Below, one piece after another: positions 10,124 through 18,438 of a stretch of 64,000 bases of DNA. This DNA comes from Paenibacillus pedocola (GTDB lineage Bacteria > Bacillota > Bacilli > Paenibacillales > Paenibacillaceae), in contig NZ_CP134223.1 of assembly GCF_031599675.1 (NCBI RefSeq), positions 2,666,001 through 2,730,000 on the forward strand, in the 5' to 3' direction. The notes under the pieces are model-generated. The model ran no database searches. It worked only from the letters and a program-made list of their open reading frames with translations, and was not told where the DNA came from. Both the position numbers and the translations under genes were made by a program. Numbering within the stretch: the first letter of the stretch is position 1; each line of letters starts with the position of its first letter.

Positions 10124-10696
10124 ATTAACATATTTCCGGTGCTGTCGCTGGATAGCCATACTGTAGTTATTATGTCGGGTCAATATTTTTTTTATTTTAT
10201 GATCTACTCTTTCTTTGGCTGGGTGCTCGAGGGAGCATATAATCTCTATAGTCAGGGAAGTTTCCGCAAAGAGGGGTTTCTCAAAGGGCCGTTTAAGCCG
10301 ATGTACGGCTTTGCTCCCCTATTGCTGCTGGCTGCCCAGATGCTGGAACTACCACTTCCGCTGTTTCTGGGGCTTGCCCTGATCATACCTTCGGCAGTTG
10401 AATATGCTAGCGGCTGGCTGCTGAAGTCAGCCTTCCATAAGCAGTGGTGGGATTATTCGTCAATGCCGTTTCAGCTTCATGGCCATATCTGTCTTAAATT
10501 TTCTTTATACTGGTGGGTACTGGCCACGGCTTGTATCTATCTTCTGCAGCCGTTGATGGAGCTGGTCTATCATCTTCTGGAGCCTGTTTGGGTACCGGGA
10601 ATGCCGCTGATCATTATACTGTTCAGTGCTGATTTGCTATGGACCTTCTGGTCCCGGCGGCGCACCTTGAGAAGGCTGGAACTAGGAGAAGGCTGA
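10124..10696 (+). CDS. PF06541-type membrane protein (putative ABC-transporter type IV family), candidate ATT start
   Basis: Five or so membrane segments with the family motifs FFYFMIYSFFGWVLEGAYN, GPFKPMYGFAP and WWDYSSMPFQLHGHICLKFS. Function of the family is unknown despite its transporter name. Start choice: GGGGGAG (10111-10117) is 6 nt from an in-frame ATT at 10124, giving (M)NIFPVLSLDSH. GTG 10139 is 21 nt from that RBS, and ATG 10172 has no RBS. The frame is closed by TAG at 10109. I therefore prefer ATT 10124, with GTG 10139 as the conventional alternative. Confidence 0.78.
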   Translation: MNIFPVLSLDSHTVVIMSGQYFFYFMIYSFFGWVLEGAYNLYSQGSFRKEGFLKGPFKPMYGFAPLLLLAAQMLELPLPLFLGLALIIPSAVEYASGWLLKSAFHKQWWDYSSMPFQLHGHICLKFSLYWWVLATACIYLLQPLMELVYHLLEPVWVPGMPLIIILFSADLLWTFWSRRRTLRRLELGEG

Positions 10697-10728
10697 TACA
10701 AGACAAGATTATGCAAGACACAACACCA

Positions 10729-10765
10729 AGGGACATTTCTTAGCCGGCATGGCAAGGATGTCCCT
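10729..10765. terminator. Possible terminator hairpin
   Basis: AGGGACAT / ATGTCCCT stem with an inner GCC/GGC pairing. Only a weak T-rich tail (ATTTAG), so termination is uncertain. The rest of the 10697-10863 gap shows nothing else recognisable. Confidence 0.4.
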
Positions 10766-10863
10766 ATTTAGCATGATAACAAGGAAAAACGACCAGCTTT
10801 GTCAAATATAGTGAAGTAAACTAACGCAACATCAGCAGGAAGAGTTGTGAGAGGGTGGTGCAG

Positions 10864-11304
10864 TTGAAGATCGTTAAGGGTATTATTGTGGTCGAGACGC
10901 TGATTATCGGCGTTTTGCTGGGGTTGCTGCTGGCTGTCAGCCAGCCTGCTGCAAGAGATCAGCCGAATTTAATTACCCATTTTGACCAGACTGACCTGGA
11001 TAGAGTCAAAGAAATGATTCACCGCTTTGAAGAAGGCCAGGGAGATAATCTGACATTCCTGCAATGGGGAATAGACAGCGGGCCGTTTATATATGACTTC
11101 TATAATGACGGACAGGTGCTGCACTTGATGGTAGACCAAACCAGGGATTACATGAGTGCAAACCCGGTAAAGACAGAATATGTCTGCAGAGCCATTGAGC
11201 TCACTGAGAGCGATGATTTCTATAAGGTTGAGCTGTCTGATTGCCGGAACTATCCCCCAGACCAGCGAATCCCGATGGTTTCCTTTCCCAAGGAGAACCT
11301 GTAA
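10864..11304 (+). CDS. Membrane-anchored DUF4362-like protein
   Basis: The open frame begins at GTG 10855, but GAGAGGGTGG is better spaced from TTG 10864, which I use. A hydrophobic N-terminal segment (KIVKGIIVVETLIIGVLLGLLLAV, residues 2-25) acts as anchor or uncleaved signal. The exported part has two cysteines (VCRAIEL and SDCRNY) that could form a disulfide, an arrangement seen in DUF4362 proteins of bacilli. Assignment to that family rests on overall resemblance only. No function known. Confidence 0.6.
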   Translation: MKIVKGIIVVETLIIGVLLGLLLAVSQPAARDQPNLITHFDQTDLDRVKEMIHRFEEGQGDNLTFLQWGIDSGPFIYDFYNDGQVLHLMVDQTRDYMSANPVKTEYVCRAIELTESDDFYKVELSDCRNYPPDQRIPMVSFPKENL

Positions 11305-11356
11305 TCTGTCCATAGATATAATCATATAATGAATGGAAAAGAGAGGGGAAGCGATC

Positions 11357-11830
11357 ATGCCAATATCTGAATACTACCGCGGGCTGCGCAGCAAAGTGGG
11401 GACAGATCTGCTATTAGTGCCTTCTGTTGCGGCAGTCATACGTAATGAGGCAGGAGAGATCCTCTTTATACGTAAAGGCGGAGAATCACTCTGGGGAATG
11501 CCGGCAGGTGCAGTGGAGCCTGGGGAAACGCCGTCCAGAGCGGTCCGGCGCGAGGTTTTTGAGGAAACGGGACTCATGGTAACACCGGAGCGGATCATTG
11601 GCGTATTCGGCGGTGCAAAATATGCATACGAGTACAGTAATGGAGACCGTGTAGAGTATTCAGTTACTGTCTTTGAGTGCTCGATCGTTAAGGGTACGCC
11701 GAGAAGCATGGATGGGGAATGTGAGGAACTCAGGTTTTTCAGTGATAAAGAGCTTCCGCAGATTGCTATTCCCTTTCCGCCGGAGATATTCCGCCGGGAA
11801 TCCGGTACAGTAAAAACGATTTTTGAATAA
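11357..11830 (+). CDS. NUDIX hydrolase
   Basis: 157 residues from ATG 11357, chosen because GAGGGG lies just upstream; an upstream ATG at 11333 lacks an RBS. The Nudix box at residues 51-73 is complete: G-x5-E-x7-REVFEETG, so the metal-binding and catalytic residues are intact. These enzymes hydrolyse nucleoside diphosphates linked to another moiety. The GESLWGMPAGAVEPGET context is typical of housecleaning or ADP-ribose-type enzymes, but the substrate cannot be named. Confidence 0.9.
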   Translation: MPISEYYRGLRSKVGTDLLLVPSVAAVIRNEAGEILFIRKGGESLWGMPAGAVEPGETPSRAVRREVFEETGLMVTPERIIGVFGGAKYAYEYSNGDRVEYSVTVFECSIVKGTPRSMDGECEELRFFSDKELPQIAIPFPPEIFRRESGTVKTIFE

Positions 11831-11896
11831 AACCTGCTGAAAGACCTCTGAATATACACTAGGCTGTTTAAGATTTAATATGAAGGGGGCAGAAGC

Positions 11897-12304
11897 ATCA
11901 GACGATTACAGAGTGATAGTAATCTCATTACATACAGCTGTGCAGCACTGGTAACCATGGTTCTGGGTCTGAGCTCGAGAGCCTACTCAGAACATCTGCC
12001 GCGGTTTGTGGCAAGCCATCTGGGTGATGCGCTGTGGGCGGCGATGGTATACTTTGGTTTCCGGCTGCTGCTGGGCCGGCGCAAGCTGTACATCTCATTT
12101 GTATTGAGCCTTAGCTTCAGCTTCATGATCGAGTTCAGCCAGCTATATCAGGCAATATGGATTAATGAGGTGAGAGCAACAATCCTGGGCGGACTGATTC
12201 TGGGCAAAGGGTTTATCTGGGTGGACTTTATCCGCTATTCACTTGGGATTTCGGGCGCATACGTCCTTGACCGCTGCTGTCTCAGAAGAATACCGCCGGC
12301 ATAA
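11897..12304 (+). CDS. DUF2809 membrane protein, candidate ATC start
   Basis: Four membrane segments with the DUF2809 pattern: VLGLSSRAY, HLGDALWAAMVYFGFRLL, FSFMIEFSQLYQ and the GLILGKGFIWVDFIRY end. A start at ATG 11957 would cut the first membrane helix. The frame is open upstream and encodes its beginning (SDSNLITYSCAALVTMVLG). AAGGGGG at 11883-11889 is 7 nt from an in-frame ATC at 11897, and no ATG, GTG or TTG exists between. I therefore propose ATC as the start. DUF2809 function is unknown; it often sits near VanZ-like proteins. Confidence 0.72.
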   Translation: MRRLQSDSNLITYSCAALVTMVLGLSSRAYSEHLPRFVASHLGDALWAAMVYFGFRLLLGRRKLYISFVLSLSFSFMIEFSQLYQAIWINEVRATILGGLILGKGFIWVDFIRYSLGISGAYVLDRCCLRRIPPA

Positions 12305-12374
12305 TCAGCAAATTCAACCGTAAAGCCGGATTATTTTAATTCCATGTTGCCAGATTTGGAGATGAGATCCTGTA

Positions 12375-13175
12375 ATGACCATGGTGAATAGCTTAATTGT
12401 GGTATGCCTGTTAACAATGATTATTAATACGGCTGAAACATTATCGTATTCGGTCCGCTATGCCGGGGTGAAGCTGAACAAGATCGCCATAGCTTTGTCT
12501 CTGACCGGAATTATTGTGCTTGTATCGAGAACAGCAAATATGATCCAGGCTCCGCTGACGGCAAAATTTGTTGACTATTCCAACAATGCAGACATAAGTT
12601 TTCCGCTCGGTAATTATTTACGGATTGTTATGCTGGCCTCTTCACTAGGCACATTAATCGCCATTGCGCTTTTCCCGACCTTTGTCGGCCTGTTTAGCAG
12701 AGTAATCTCCAAGCTGGAGGTGGAAGGCTCCCTTCCTAAGCTCCTGAGCAGCGTGACGGTAGAACAGCTTAAGAACACGCGCAAATATATCAAAAGACCC
12801 GGAATAAAGCTGCCCAGCTTCAGATATCTTGGAATTCCTAAGCGGTTTATCATCATGAATATCTTCGTTACCGGGTTCTATACCGTAGGGGTAATCTCTT
12901 CGCTGTATGCAGGGCATTTATCCCCCCATCTCCTGGCAACCGCTTCGAATGCCTCCGGTCTGATCAACGGACTGGCTACGATCGTGCTGACTATCTTTAT
13001 TGATCCGCAGCTGGGAATTATTACTCACAAAGCCACAGAACAAGCAGAATACCGCGATCAGCTGGGTAAAATCTATGTGCTGCTGATGTTCTCCCGGTTT
13101 CTTGGAACATTGCTGGGCCAGCTTGTATTCATACCAGCAGCCCATTTCATCAGCTGGATGGTGCAGCTGATCTGA
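12375..13175 (+). CDS. amj: Lipid II flippase Amj
   Basis: 266 residues, about six membrane segments, matching the YdaH/Amj (DUF2837) family: NTAETLSYSVRYAGVKLNK near the N-terminus, the SRTANMIQAPL motif, and FIDPQLGIITHKATEQ near the C-terminus. In Bacillus subtilis Amj is an alternate flippase that can replace MurJ in moving lipid II across the membrane and is induced by envelope stress. No sigma-M-type promoter could be identified by eye. RBS GGAGATGAG. Confidence 0.9.
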   Translation: MTMVNSLIVVCLLTMIINTAETLSYSVRYAGVKLNKIAIALSLTGIIVLVSRTANMIQAPLTAKFVDYSNNADISFPLGNYLRIVMLASSLGTLIAIALFPTFVGLFSRVISKLEVEGSLPKLLSSVTVEQLKNTRKYIKRPGIKLPSFRYLGIPKRFIIMNIFVTGFYTVGVISSLYAGHLSPHLLATASNASGLINGLATIVLTIFIDPQLGIITHKATEQAEYRDQLGKIYVLLMFSRFLGTLLGQLVFIPAAHFISWMVQLI

Positions 13176-13229
13176 TGAGGCCATCATTTAGTCGAAGCTT
13201 CAGCAGATGACGATGATCGCAGCAGGGAT

Positions 13230-14012
13230 TCAATTCGGCAATTTGGTTTCGGCTAACCGGAGGGCAGCGGAAATCTTTTGTTCCAAGCTATTAATTTGGC
13301 TCAGCCAGGTACGGACTTCCCCCATTTTGGTACAAGAAAGCTTCATTGCTGCCGCTGCAGTGACCGCGTCTCCCGCCTTCACTGCGGCTTTATAGCGCTT
13401 GTCAGCCTCCGAACGTACATTCTGGATTTCACTGACCTGTTTATTACCGGCTGTTACCTGCTTTCTTAGGCCTGCGATGGGTGAGAGAGCATCTTTGGCC
13501 GGCTTATTTCTTGCTGCGGCGGCTGCCTTGGCTACGGTAAGCGCGGTATTCTTGCTTTTAATCTCCGCCCGTGCTGCCGTTACTGCTGGTTTCAATTTAT
13601 TGCGCTGCAAATCCAGGGCTGTGACAGACTTGAGATTACCCGCTTTGAGCGCGGCGGCGGACTGTTTGCCCAGCGACGAATATTGCTCAAGCAGCGCGGC
13701 ATGCTTCTTCTGCACCGCTGCCGCTTCTGTCTTGAGACGGCTCAGAAGCGCCTGATCTGTTGATTCAAGCCGGGCATTGATGGCAGCAAGATCACTGATG
13801 TTCTGCTTGCGGAGCGCCTGATTGCGCTTGCTCTCCGCCTTGACTGTTTCCTGCAGGCTGATGTAGCTGCTGTACAGTTCATTAATCTGGTCCAGCGCCT
13901 CATCCCAGCCGGAGGCTGCTGCGGCCTGGATGCTGTTCCCTGTGAGGAGCGCCAGAAGTACTAGTAAACCGGTAAATCTTCTGATACCATTGGTGATCAC
14001 ATGTTTAGCCAT
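13230..14012 (-). CDS. Secreted alanine-rich coiled-coil protein
   Basis: 260 residues from ATG 14012 (GGAG upstream); the longer frame from 14051 would begin inside the leader hairpin. A basic N-terminus and hydrophobic core (RRFTGLLVLLALLTGNSIQAAAA) form a signal peptide with cleavage near AAAAS. The mature protein is almost wholly helical, rich in Ala, Lys, Gln and Glu, with heptad-like spacing (LESTDQALLSRLKTEAAAV and similar). No catalytic domain is visible. It may be a wall-associated or spore-related structural protein. The mRNA leader contains an intrinsic terminator, described separately. Confidence 0.75.
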   Translation of the reverse strand: MAKHVITNGIRRFTGLLVLLALLTGNSIQAAAASGWDEALDQINELYSSYISLQETVKAESKRNQALRKQNISDLAAINARLESTDQALLSRLKTEAAAVQKKHAALLEQYSSLGKQSAAALKAGNLKSVTALDLQRNKLKPAVTAARAEIKSKNTALTVAKAAAAARNKPAKDALSPIAGLRKQVTAGNKQVSEIQNVRSEADKRYKAAVKAGDAVTAAAAMKLSCTKMGEVRTWLSQINSLEQKISAALRLAETKLPN

Positions 14013-14047
14013 TTCAGTCAACTCCAGTCCTAATATTGTTATAGAGC

Positions 14048-14098
14048 GCAAAAAAGCACCCCCAAGAAAGGCATCAATGCCTGTCCTGCGAGGTGCTT
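14048..14098 (-). terminator. Leader terminator (attenuator) upstream of coiled-coil gene
   Basis: On the minus strand AAGCACC-tcg-CAGGA-c-AGGCAT pairs with ATGCCT-t-TCTTG-gg-GGTGCTT and is followed by T6. The hairpin sits between the promoter at 14128-14156 and the coiled-coil start at 14012. It must either attenuate that gene or end a short RNA of about 75 nt. No known riboswitch consensus was recognised. Confidence 0.7.
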
Positions 14099-14127
14099 CT
14101 CCCGCTCAACATGTGTAATTGTTATAT

Positions 14128-14156
14128 ACTATAGCTTGAGATTATTGGGAAGTCAA
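14128..14156 (-). promoter_or_regulatory. Strong sigma-A-like promoter
   Basis: Minus-strand TTGACT, 17-nt spacer, TATAGT. It would start a transcript about 110 nt upstream of the coiled-coil gene. The remainder of the 14013-14337 gap has no other recognisable feature apart from the SDR gene's RBS. Confidence 0.65.
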
Positions 14157-14337
14157 GGAATAAAGGAACATTAGTTCGTTTGATCAATTCTAAAAACTTC
14201 CAGATTATCATTTCCAAGGATTGCCAAATATATGTTACAATACTAGAAGGACTGTGAAATATATATCGGATACAACTACATAATGAGTAACTCCCGTATA
14301 TTGAAATGGGATCATCAATGAGCCAAAGGAGGCGGAT

Positions 14338-15204
14338 ATGAATCAGATTCAAGATCTACCCTATGATCAAATAGCTCTTATTACTGGGACCTCCAGCGGC
14401 TTTGGATTGCTGACTGCGCTTACCTTGGCGGCAAGAGGATATCACGTGATTGCCACGATGCGTGATCTGGGCCGCAAAGAAGAGCTTATCCGTCATGCTG
14501 AGGAAGCTGATGTGCTCAATCGGATTCATCTGATGACGCTGGATGTCACAGATTCGGAGTCCATTGAATCGGCTGTTTCAGCAATTATGGACCGGTTTGG
14601 CAGAATTGACGTGCTGGTTAATAATGCAGGCTTTGCCGTCGGCGGGTTCGTAGAGGAAGTAAGTATGGAGGAATGGCGTCACCAGATGGATACGAACTTT
14701 TTCGGGCTGGTTGAGGTAACGAAGGCTGTACTTCCTGTGATGCGCCAGCAGCGCGGGGGGAGCATCATCAATGTCAGCAGTGTCAGCGGATTAATCGGCT
14801 TTCCCGGTTATGCACCCTATGCCGCGTCCAAGTATGCTGTGGAGGGCTTCAGCGAAAGTCTGCGCCAAGAATTGCTGCCCTTCGGTATCCGGGTCATTCT
14901 GGTCGAGCCCGGCTCCTTCCGCACGTCGATCTGGGGCAAAGGCATTGACGGAATCCGGACAAGTGAAGATTCACCGTACAACAAGCAGCTCACTGAGGTG
15001 CTTCGCTACTCCCGTCGGACCGCGGAAACTGCACCCGATCCCAGGCAGGTGGCTGAGCTGATCGGAAAGCTGGTCTTCATGCGTGCACCTAAGCTGCGTT
15101 ACCCCATCGGCAAAGGCTCCAAGGTCCTGAGTATTGGCAAAGCGCTGCTGCCCTGGAAGACGCTGGAACGGTTCATTGCCAAATCCCTTTCGGGAATGAA
15201 ATGA
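14338..15204 (+). CDS. Short-chain dehydrogenase/reductase
   Basis: 288 residues with the classical SDR elements: nucleotide-binding ITGTSSGFG (residues 14-22), NNAG (about 98-101) and the catalytic serine in NVSSVSG with YAASK (Tyr and Lys of the active site). The extended C-terminal region (KLRYPIGKGSKVLSIGKALLPW split across the domain) is typical of the oxidoreductases annotated as SDR with a retinol-dehydrogenase-like tail. Substrate unknown. RBS AAAGGAGG. Single gene. Confidence 0.9.
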   Translation: MNQIQDLPYDQIALITGTSSGFGLLTALTLAARGYHVIATMRDLGRKEELIRHAEEADVLNRIHLMTLDVTDSESIESAVSAIMDRFGRIDVLVNNAGFAVGGFVEEVSMEEWRHQMDTNFFGLVEVTKAVLPVMRQQRGGSIINVSSVSGLIGFPGYAPYAASKYAVEGFSESLRQELLPFGIRVILVEPGSFRTSIWGKGIDGIRTSEDSPYNKQLTEVLRYSRRTAETAPDPRQVAELIGKLVFMRAPKLRYPIGKGSKVLSIGKALLPWKTLERFIAKSLSGMK

Positions 15205-15319
15205 CCACTCAGCGAAAGCTTAAGCTCTTTTACTGCACACGCAGATTCATTGCCAAATTTCATGAGTTTGCCTAAAATGAAGGTTGATGGATTTTGTATA
15301 TGAAGAATTGAGGTGTGCT

Positions 15320-15721
15320 ATGCCGGATACAGTAGGACTACATATCTGTTTTGATGAACAGGGGCGTGAGATTGAGGTGCTCGATGTGACTCCCGTGGCG
15401 CAGGATAAATACAGGATCGAGGAGACACCGATTTTCAATCCGTGCATTACACTGGGAGATATTATCCGGGTAACAGAGAAACAGGGCATTTCGTATTACG
15501 TGGAGACAGTGCAGAAATCCGCTTACCGGAGATATGCCTGGCTGCTCAGCAAAGAGGCGGCAGGTTCCCCGGAGATCAGGGAGATGAAGCAGCGGGTGAA
15601 GGAGAACGGCGGAAAATGGGAGCAGATCTTCGGCGGTTTGCTCGTTATCCACATGCCCAAAAATACCGTGATCGACACGGATGCGGAAATGTCGCGAATA
15701 CTTGCAAAGTTCGAACTCTAA
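15320..15721 (+). CDS. DUF4265-like protein
   Basis: The frame is open from 15284, but GAGGTG precedes ATG 15320, giving 133 residues starting MPDTVGLHICFDEQGREIE. The pattern YRIEETPIFNPCITLGDIIRV (quoted in part: RIEETPIF, LGDIIRV) matches the DUF4265 core, a small alpha/beta domain with no known activity. It lies 22 nt before signal peptidase I and may be co-transcribed with it. Confidence 0.6.
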   Translation: MPDTVGLHICFDEQGREIEVLDVTPVAQDKYRIEETPIFNPCITLGDIIRVTEKQGISYYVETVQKSAYRRYAWLLSKEAAGSPEIREMKQRVKENGGKWEQIFGGLLVIHMPKNTVIDTDAEMSRILAKFEL

Positions 15722-15743
15722 ATATAGATAACCGAGGTGGCAA

Positions 15744-16241
15744 ATGAAAAAATTTCTGAAGCAGTGGGTTCCAAGTATCGCAATTGGTATAATCCTGTCC
15801 TTATTTATCCGTTCTTATGTTGCTGAAGCAATGAGGGTTCCGACCGATTCCATGGTTCCTACGATAAAAGTGGATGACCGGCTGCTGGTAGAGAAGATGC
15901 TCTGGCTGACCACGCTGAAGCATGGCGATATCGTTGTGTTTAATCCGCCGGTCGCCGGTGATGAACAGAAGAAATATGTCAAACGTTTGATGGGCCTTCC
16001 GGGTGACACGATCGAAATTAAAGACGGTGCCTTATTCAGAAACGGTGAAAAAATCAATGAGCCTTATCTAAAAGAAACCATGAACTATACCTTTGGGCCG
16101 GTTACTGTTCCAGAGGATCACTATTTTTTCCTTGGCGACAACCGGAATATCAGCTATGATGCTCATTTGTGGGCGAATCCCTTTGTAGCCAAGGATAAGT
16201 TGATTGGTAAAGTAGTTGCCGATGTGAACGATCTTTTCTAG
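15744..16241 (+). CDS. sipS: Type I signal peptidase
   Basis: 165 residues with one N-terminal membrane anchor (residues 9-26), the Gram-positive short form. The catalytic serine is in PTDSMVPT (S36) and the general-base lysine in KYVKRLMGLPGD (K80). Box E reads GDNRNISYDAHLW rather than the usual GDNR-x-x-S-x-DSR, so the Ser preceding Arg is replaced by Ala-His; activity is still expected because Ser and Lys are intact. It cleaves signal peptides of exported proteins at the outer membrane face. Several such paralogs are usual in Bacillales, and which one this is cannot be told. Confidence 0.9.
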   Translation: MKKFLKQWVPSIAIGIILSLFIRSYVAEAMRVPTDSMVPTIKVDDRLLVEKMLWLTTLKHGDIVVFNPPVAGDEQKKYVKRLMGLPGDTIEIKDGALFRNGEKINEPYLKETMNYTFGPVTVPEDHYFFLGDNRNISYDAHLWANPFVAKDKLIGKVVADVNDLF

Positions 16242-16248
16242 AACCGTA

Positions 16249-16554
16249 TTAGCCTGTAACCGGGTAATCTACAACAACGACATTTTCGATTATTCCCTCT
16301 AGCATAGCCACAAACGCCTGGTGGGCCGGATGCGGCCCATATTGACGTAGGGCTTCCTGATCTGTAAAGGTCACGCGAAGCCCCAGCGTATATCCATGAA
16401 TATTCCCCGTTTCCTCTGTCACATTTACTCCTGCCGTTAATCCGACAATCCCTGGTATCTGTTCCTTCAGCCTCAAAAGTGTCTGCACCAGCAGCTCTTC
16501 TGTTTGCGGTTCATAATTACTGTTGAATTTAAAGACAACCAGATGCTCGTACAT
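16249..16554 (-). CDS. Dabb (stress-responsive A/B barrel) protein
   Basis: 101 residues with RBS GAGGAGG. The Dabb signature is present: YEHLVVFKF at the N-terminus, the LGLRVTFTDQEALRQYGPHPAHQAFV segment (shown in part as YGPHPAHQAF) and VVVVDYPV at the end. These form dimeric ferredoxin-like barrels; members act in stress response or in small-molecule cyclisation, mostly unknown. Convergent with the signal peptidase gene. Confidence 0.88.
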   Translation of the reverse strand: MYEHLVVFKFNSNYEPQTEELLVQTLLRLKEQIPGIVGLTAGVNVTEETGNIHGYTLGLRVTFTDQEALRQYGPHPAHQAFVAMLEGIIENVVVVDYPVTG

Positions 16555-16624
16555 AAGAATACCTCCTCAAAGTTACAGCTTAGCGTTCATTATACAATAT
16601 AACTGAAACATGAAAGGATAAGAC

Positions 16625-17090
16625 ATGACAGATCCTGTCTATGTAACAAGAATCAAACCTCCGATAGCCCTTAGAACGATGCTAGGGGTGCTCGTAAGTA
16701 TCATCATTCTTCTTCTATCTTTTTTTTAGGAGTCCAGGAAGTACTATCCGCCCACATGACACATGGTATTATATTCTGATCGTCTGTCTCATTTTCTCTA
16801 CTTTGTTAGAGGTGTATTTGATATTGCTGGCGCTCCGGAAGGCAACTGAAATGAAGTGGAACAATGATACTTTGCAGATTCATAACCGCACGTTCTCTGC
16901 ATCAGAGATCAAGTCTATCCATATTGATGGTCCTTTGGTAGGGATTTTGCCGGTGAATACTAGAATTGTCCCGCTCAGACTATGTTTCAGGTTCATGGAT
17001 GACCGGACACAAGCGATACAGAGTCTTCATGCCTGGGCCGAAATGAATGGAGTCAGGCTGAAATACGGCAGATTTGTGAAATGGATGTAG
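16625..17090 (+). pseudogene. Two-helix membrane protein split by a T8 frameshift
   Basis: The first frame, 16625-16729, encodes 34 residues ending ...SIIILLLSFF and stops at TAG just after a run of eight T (16720-16727). The downstream frame, to 17090, has no RBS or start of its own at the right place but is open from the T-run. It continues with RSPGSTIRPHDTWYYILIV, a second membrane segment and a C-terminal domain ending GRFVKWM. Deleting one T fuses the two into a coherent 154-residue protein with two membrane helices and a small soluble, possibly PH-like, domain. This could be a sequencing error, a phase-variable homopolymer or slippage-expressed gene, or a recent pseudogene. Family not recognised. 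Confidence 0.7.
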
Positions 17091-17239
17091 TAATATTCGA
17101 AAAAGGCGGCTAAAGTAGGGATTCATTTGAACTACTCCGGGCAGTGAATGCGACTTTAACCATATTGTCACTATAAGGGCATTTGGCTATGATCAATTTA
17201 CACAAGGAATATTATTTACTCAAGAAGGAGTGCTGCAAT

Positions 17240-18268
17240 TTGAAAGTTCATGTCACAGATCTAAAACCCGGCGATTGTCTAATGACTGACACTTTCAATA
17301 GTGTGGGCTTGCATATATTGCCCAGCGGGACCATTGTCCAGCGTGAAGAAATCTCCCTGCTGATCCGGCAAAGAATAGAGTATGTAGCAATTGTAGCCCG
17401 CGAGCTGCCGCAAACCATTGAGGAGCAGAGCCATGGTCTCCATGATGATTTTGATCAGGTGATCATGAATTATGAATCGACTTTCCTGGAGGCTCTTTCG
17501 CAGGGCAGCTTTACACCAGACCTTGTAGATGCTACACTGCAGCCGCTGCTGGAAACATTAGATAAGCAAAAGGATGTTGTATCCCTGCTGCTTCTGCTGG
17601 ACCGTGAGGATGTTGACACCTACCAGCATTCGCTGCAGGTTGGCCTGCTGTCTTATTATATTGCAACATGGCTTGGTTACTCCAAAGAGGAGCGCTATAA
17701 GATCAGCCGTGCCGGCTACCTGCACGATATTGGCAAAAGCCAGGTGTCATTGTCCATCTTAAATAATTCGGGATGGCTAAATGCTGCCGAGGAAGAAGAA
17801 TTAAAGCGCCATACCGCTTACGGTTACGATATTATCCGGAGATCCATGAAGGATGAAGCTACGGCACTGGTTGCGCTGCAGCATCATGAATATGAGGATG
17901 GTTCGGGTTATCCGGCCAATCTCCGCAAAAATGATATTCATCCCTATACTGAAATAGTTACTGTCGCTGATATCTATATGAAGCTTACTACGTCCAGGCT
18001 GAACCGGCCGAAGCAGGGGCTTGTGTCCGTGCTGCGCCAGGTGCATGAAATGGGCTTTGGCAAGCTGAACGGAAATGTAGTGCAGGCTCTTACAGGGCAT
18101 TTGCTGCCAGGCTTTGTTGGCAAGACGGTGCAGCTCAGTAACGGGGAAACGGGCACCATTGTAATGAACAACGCTCTGGATATCTTCAAGCCGCTGATTA
18201 AGGTGGATGAGGATTATAGGGATTTATCACGCGAGCGCAGTCTGACGGTTGATGAAGTTTTTATCTAG
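17240..18268 (+). CDS. HD-GYP domain protein, probable c-di-GMP phosphodiesterase
   Basis: 342 residues from TTG 17240, chosen because AAGGAG lies 9 nt upstream; the longer frame at 17183 has no RBS. Residues 1-100 form an N-terminal domain common in Bacillales HD-GYP proteins. The HD-GYP domain follows: YQHSL (H130), LHDIGK (HD 162-163), HTAYG and HHEYEDGSGYP (from H215). The metal ligands are intact and the GYP motif is complete, so hydrolysis of cyclic di-GMP is likely. It has no membrane segment or receiver domain. Together with the diguanylate cyclase at 23.2 kb it makes a local second-messenger pair. Confidence 0.88.
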   Translation: MKVHVTDLKPGDCLMTDTFNSVGLHILPSGTIVQREEISLLIRQRIEYVAIVARELPQTIEEQSHGLHDDFDQVIMNYESTFLEALSQGSFTPDLVDATLQPLLETLDKQKDVVSLLLLLDREDVDTYQHSLQVGLLSYYIATWLGYSKEERYKISRAGYLHDIGKSQVSLSILNNSGWLNAAEEEELKRHTAYGYDIIRRSMKDEATALVALQHHEYEDGSGYPANLRKNDIHPYTEIVTVADIYMKLTTSRLNRPKQGLVSVLRQVHEMGFGKLNGNVVQALTGHLLPGFVGKTVQLSNGETGTIVMNNALDIFKPLIKVDEDYRDLSRERSLTVDEVFI

Positions 18269-18306
18269 ATCATCAGGTTGTCATATAAGCAGCAATTTTG
18301 TGTATA

Positions 18307-18351
18307 GGCTATCTTCACGGAGCAAGAGTGAACCGTGGAGATGGCCTTTTT
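18307..18351 (+). terminator. Rho-independent terminator after HD-GYP gene
   Basis: GGCTATCTTCACGG / CCGTGGAGATGGCC stem followed by T5. Confidence 0.88.
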
Positions 18352-18438
18352 ACATTATGCTGAATTTGAATTCCCTCTGTGAAATGGGCTATGATTACAT
18401 CAGAGCCGGCCTATTAAACGGCTGCAGGAAGAGGAGAA

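Noticed and set aside
14048..14120. c-di-GMP or c-di-AMP riboswitch in the coiled-coil leader
   Set aside because: The leader before the terminator is too short for a known aptamer and lacks the consensus cores; kept as an attenuator or small RNA instead.
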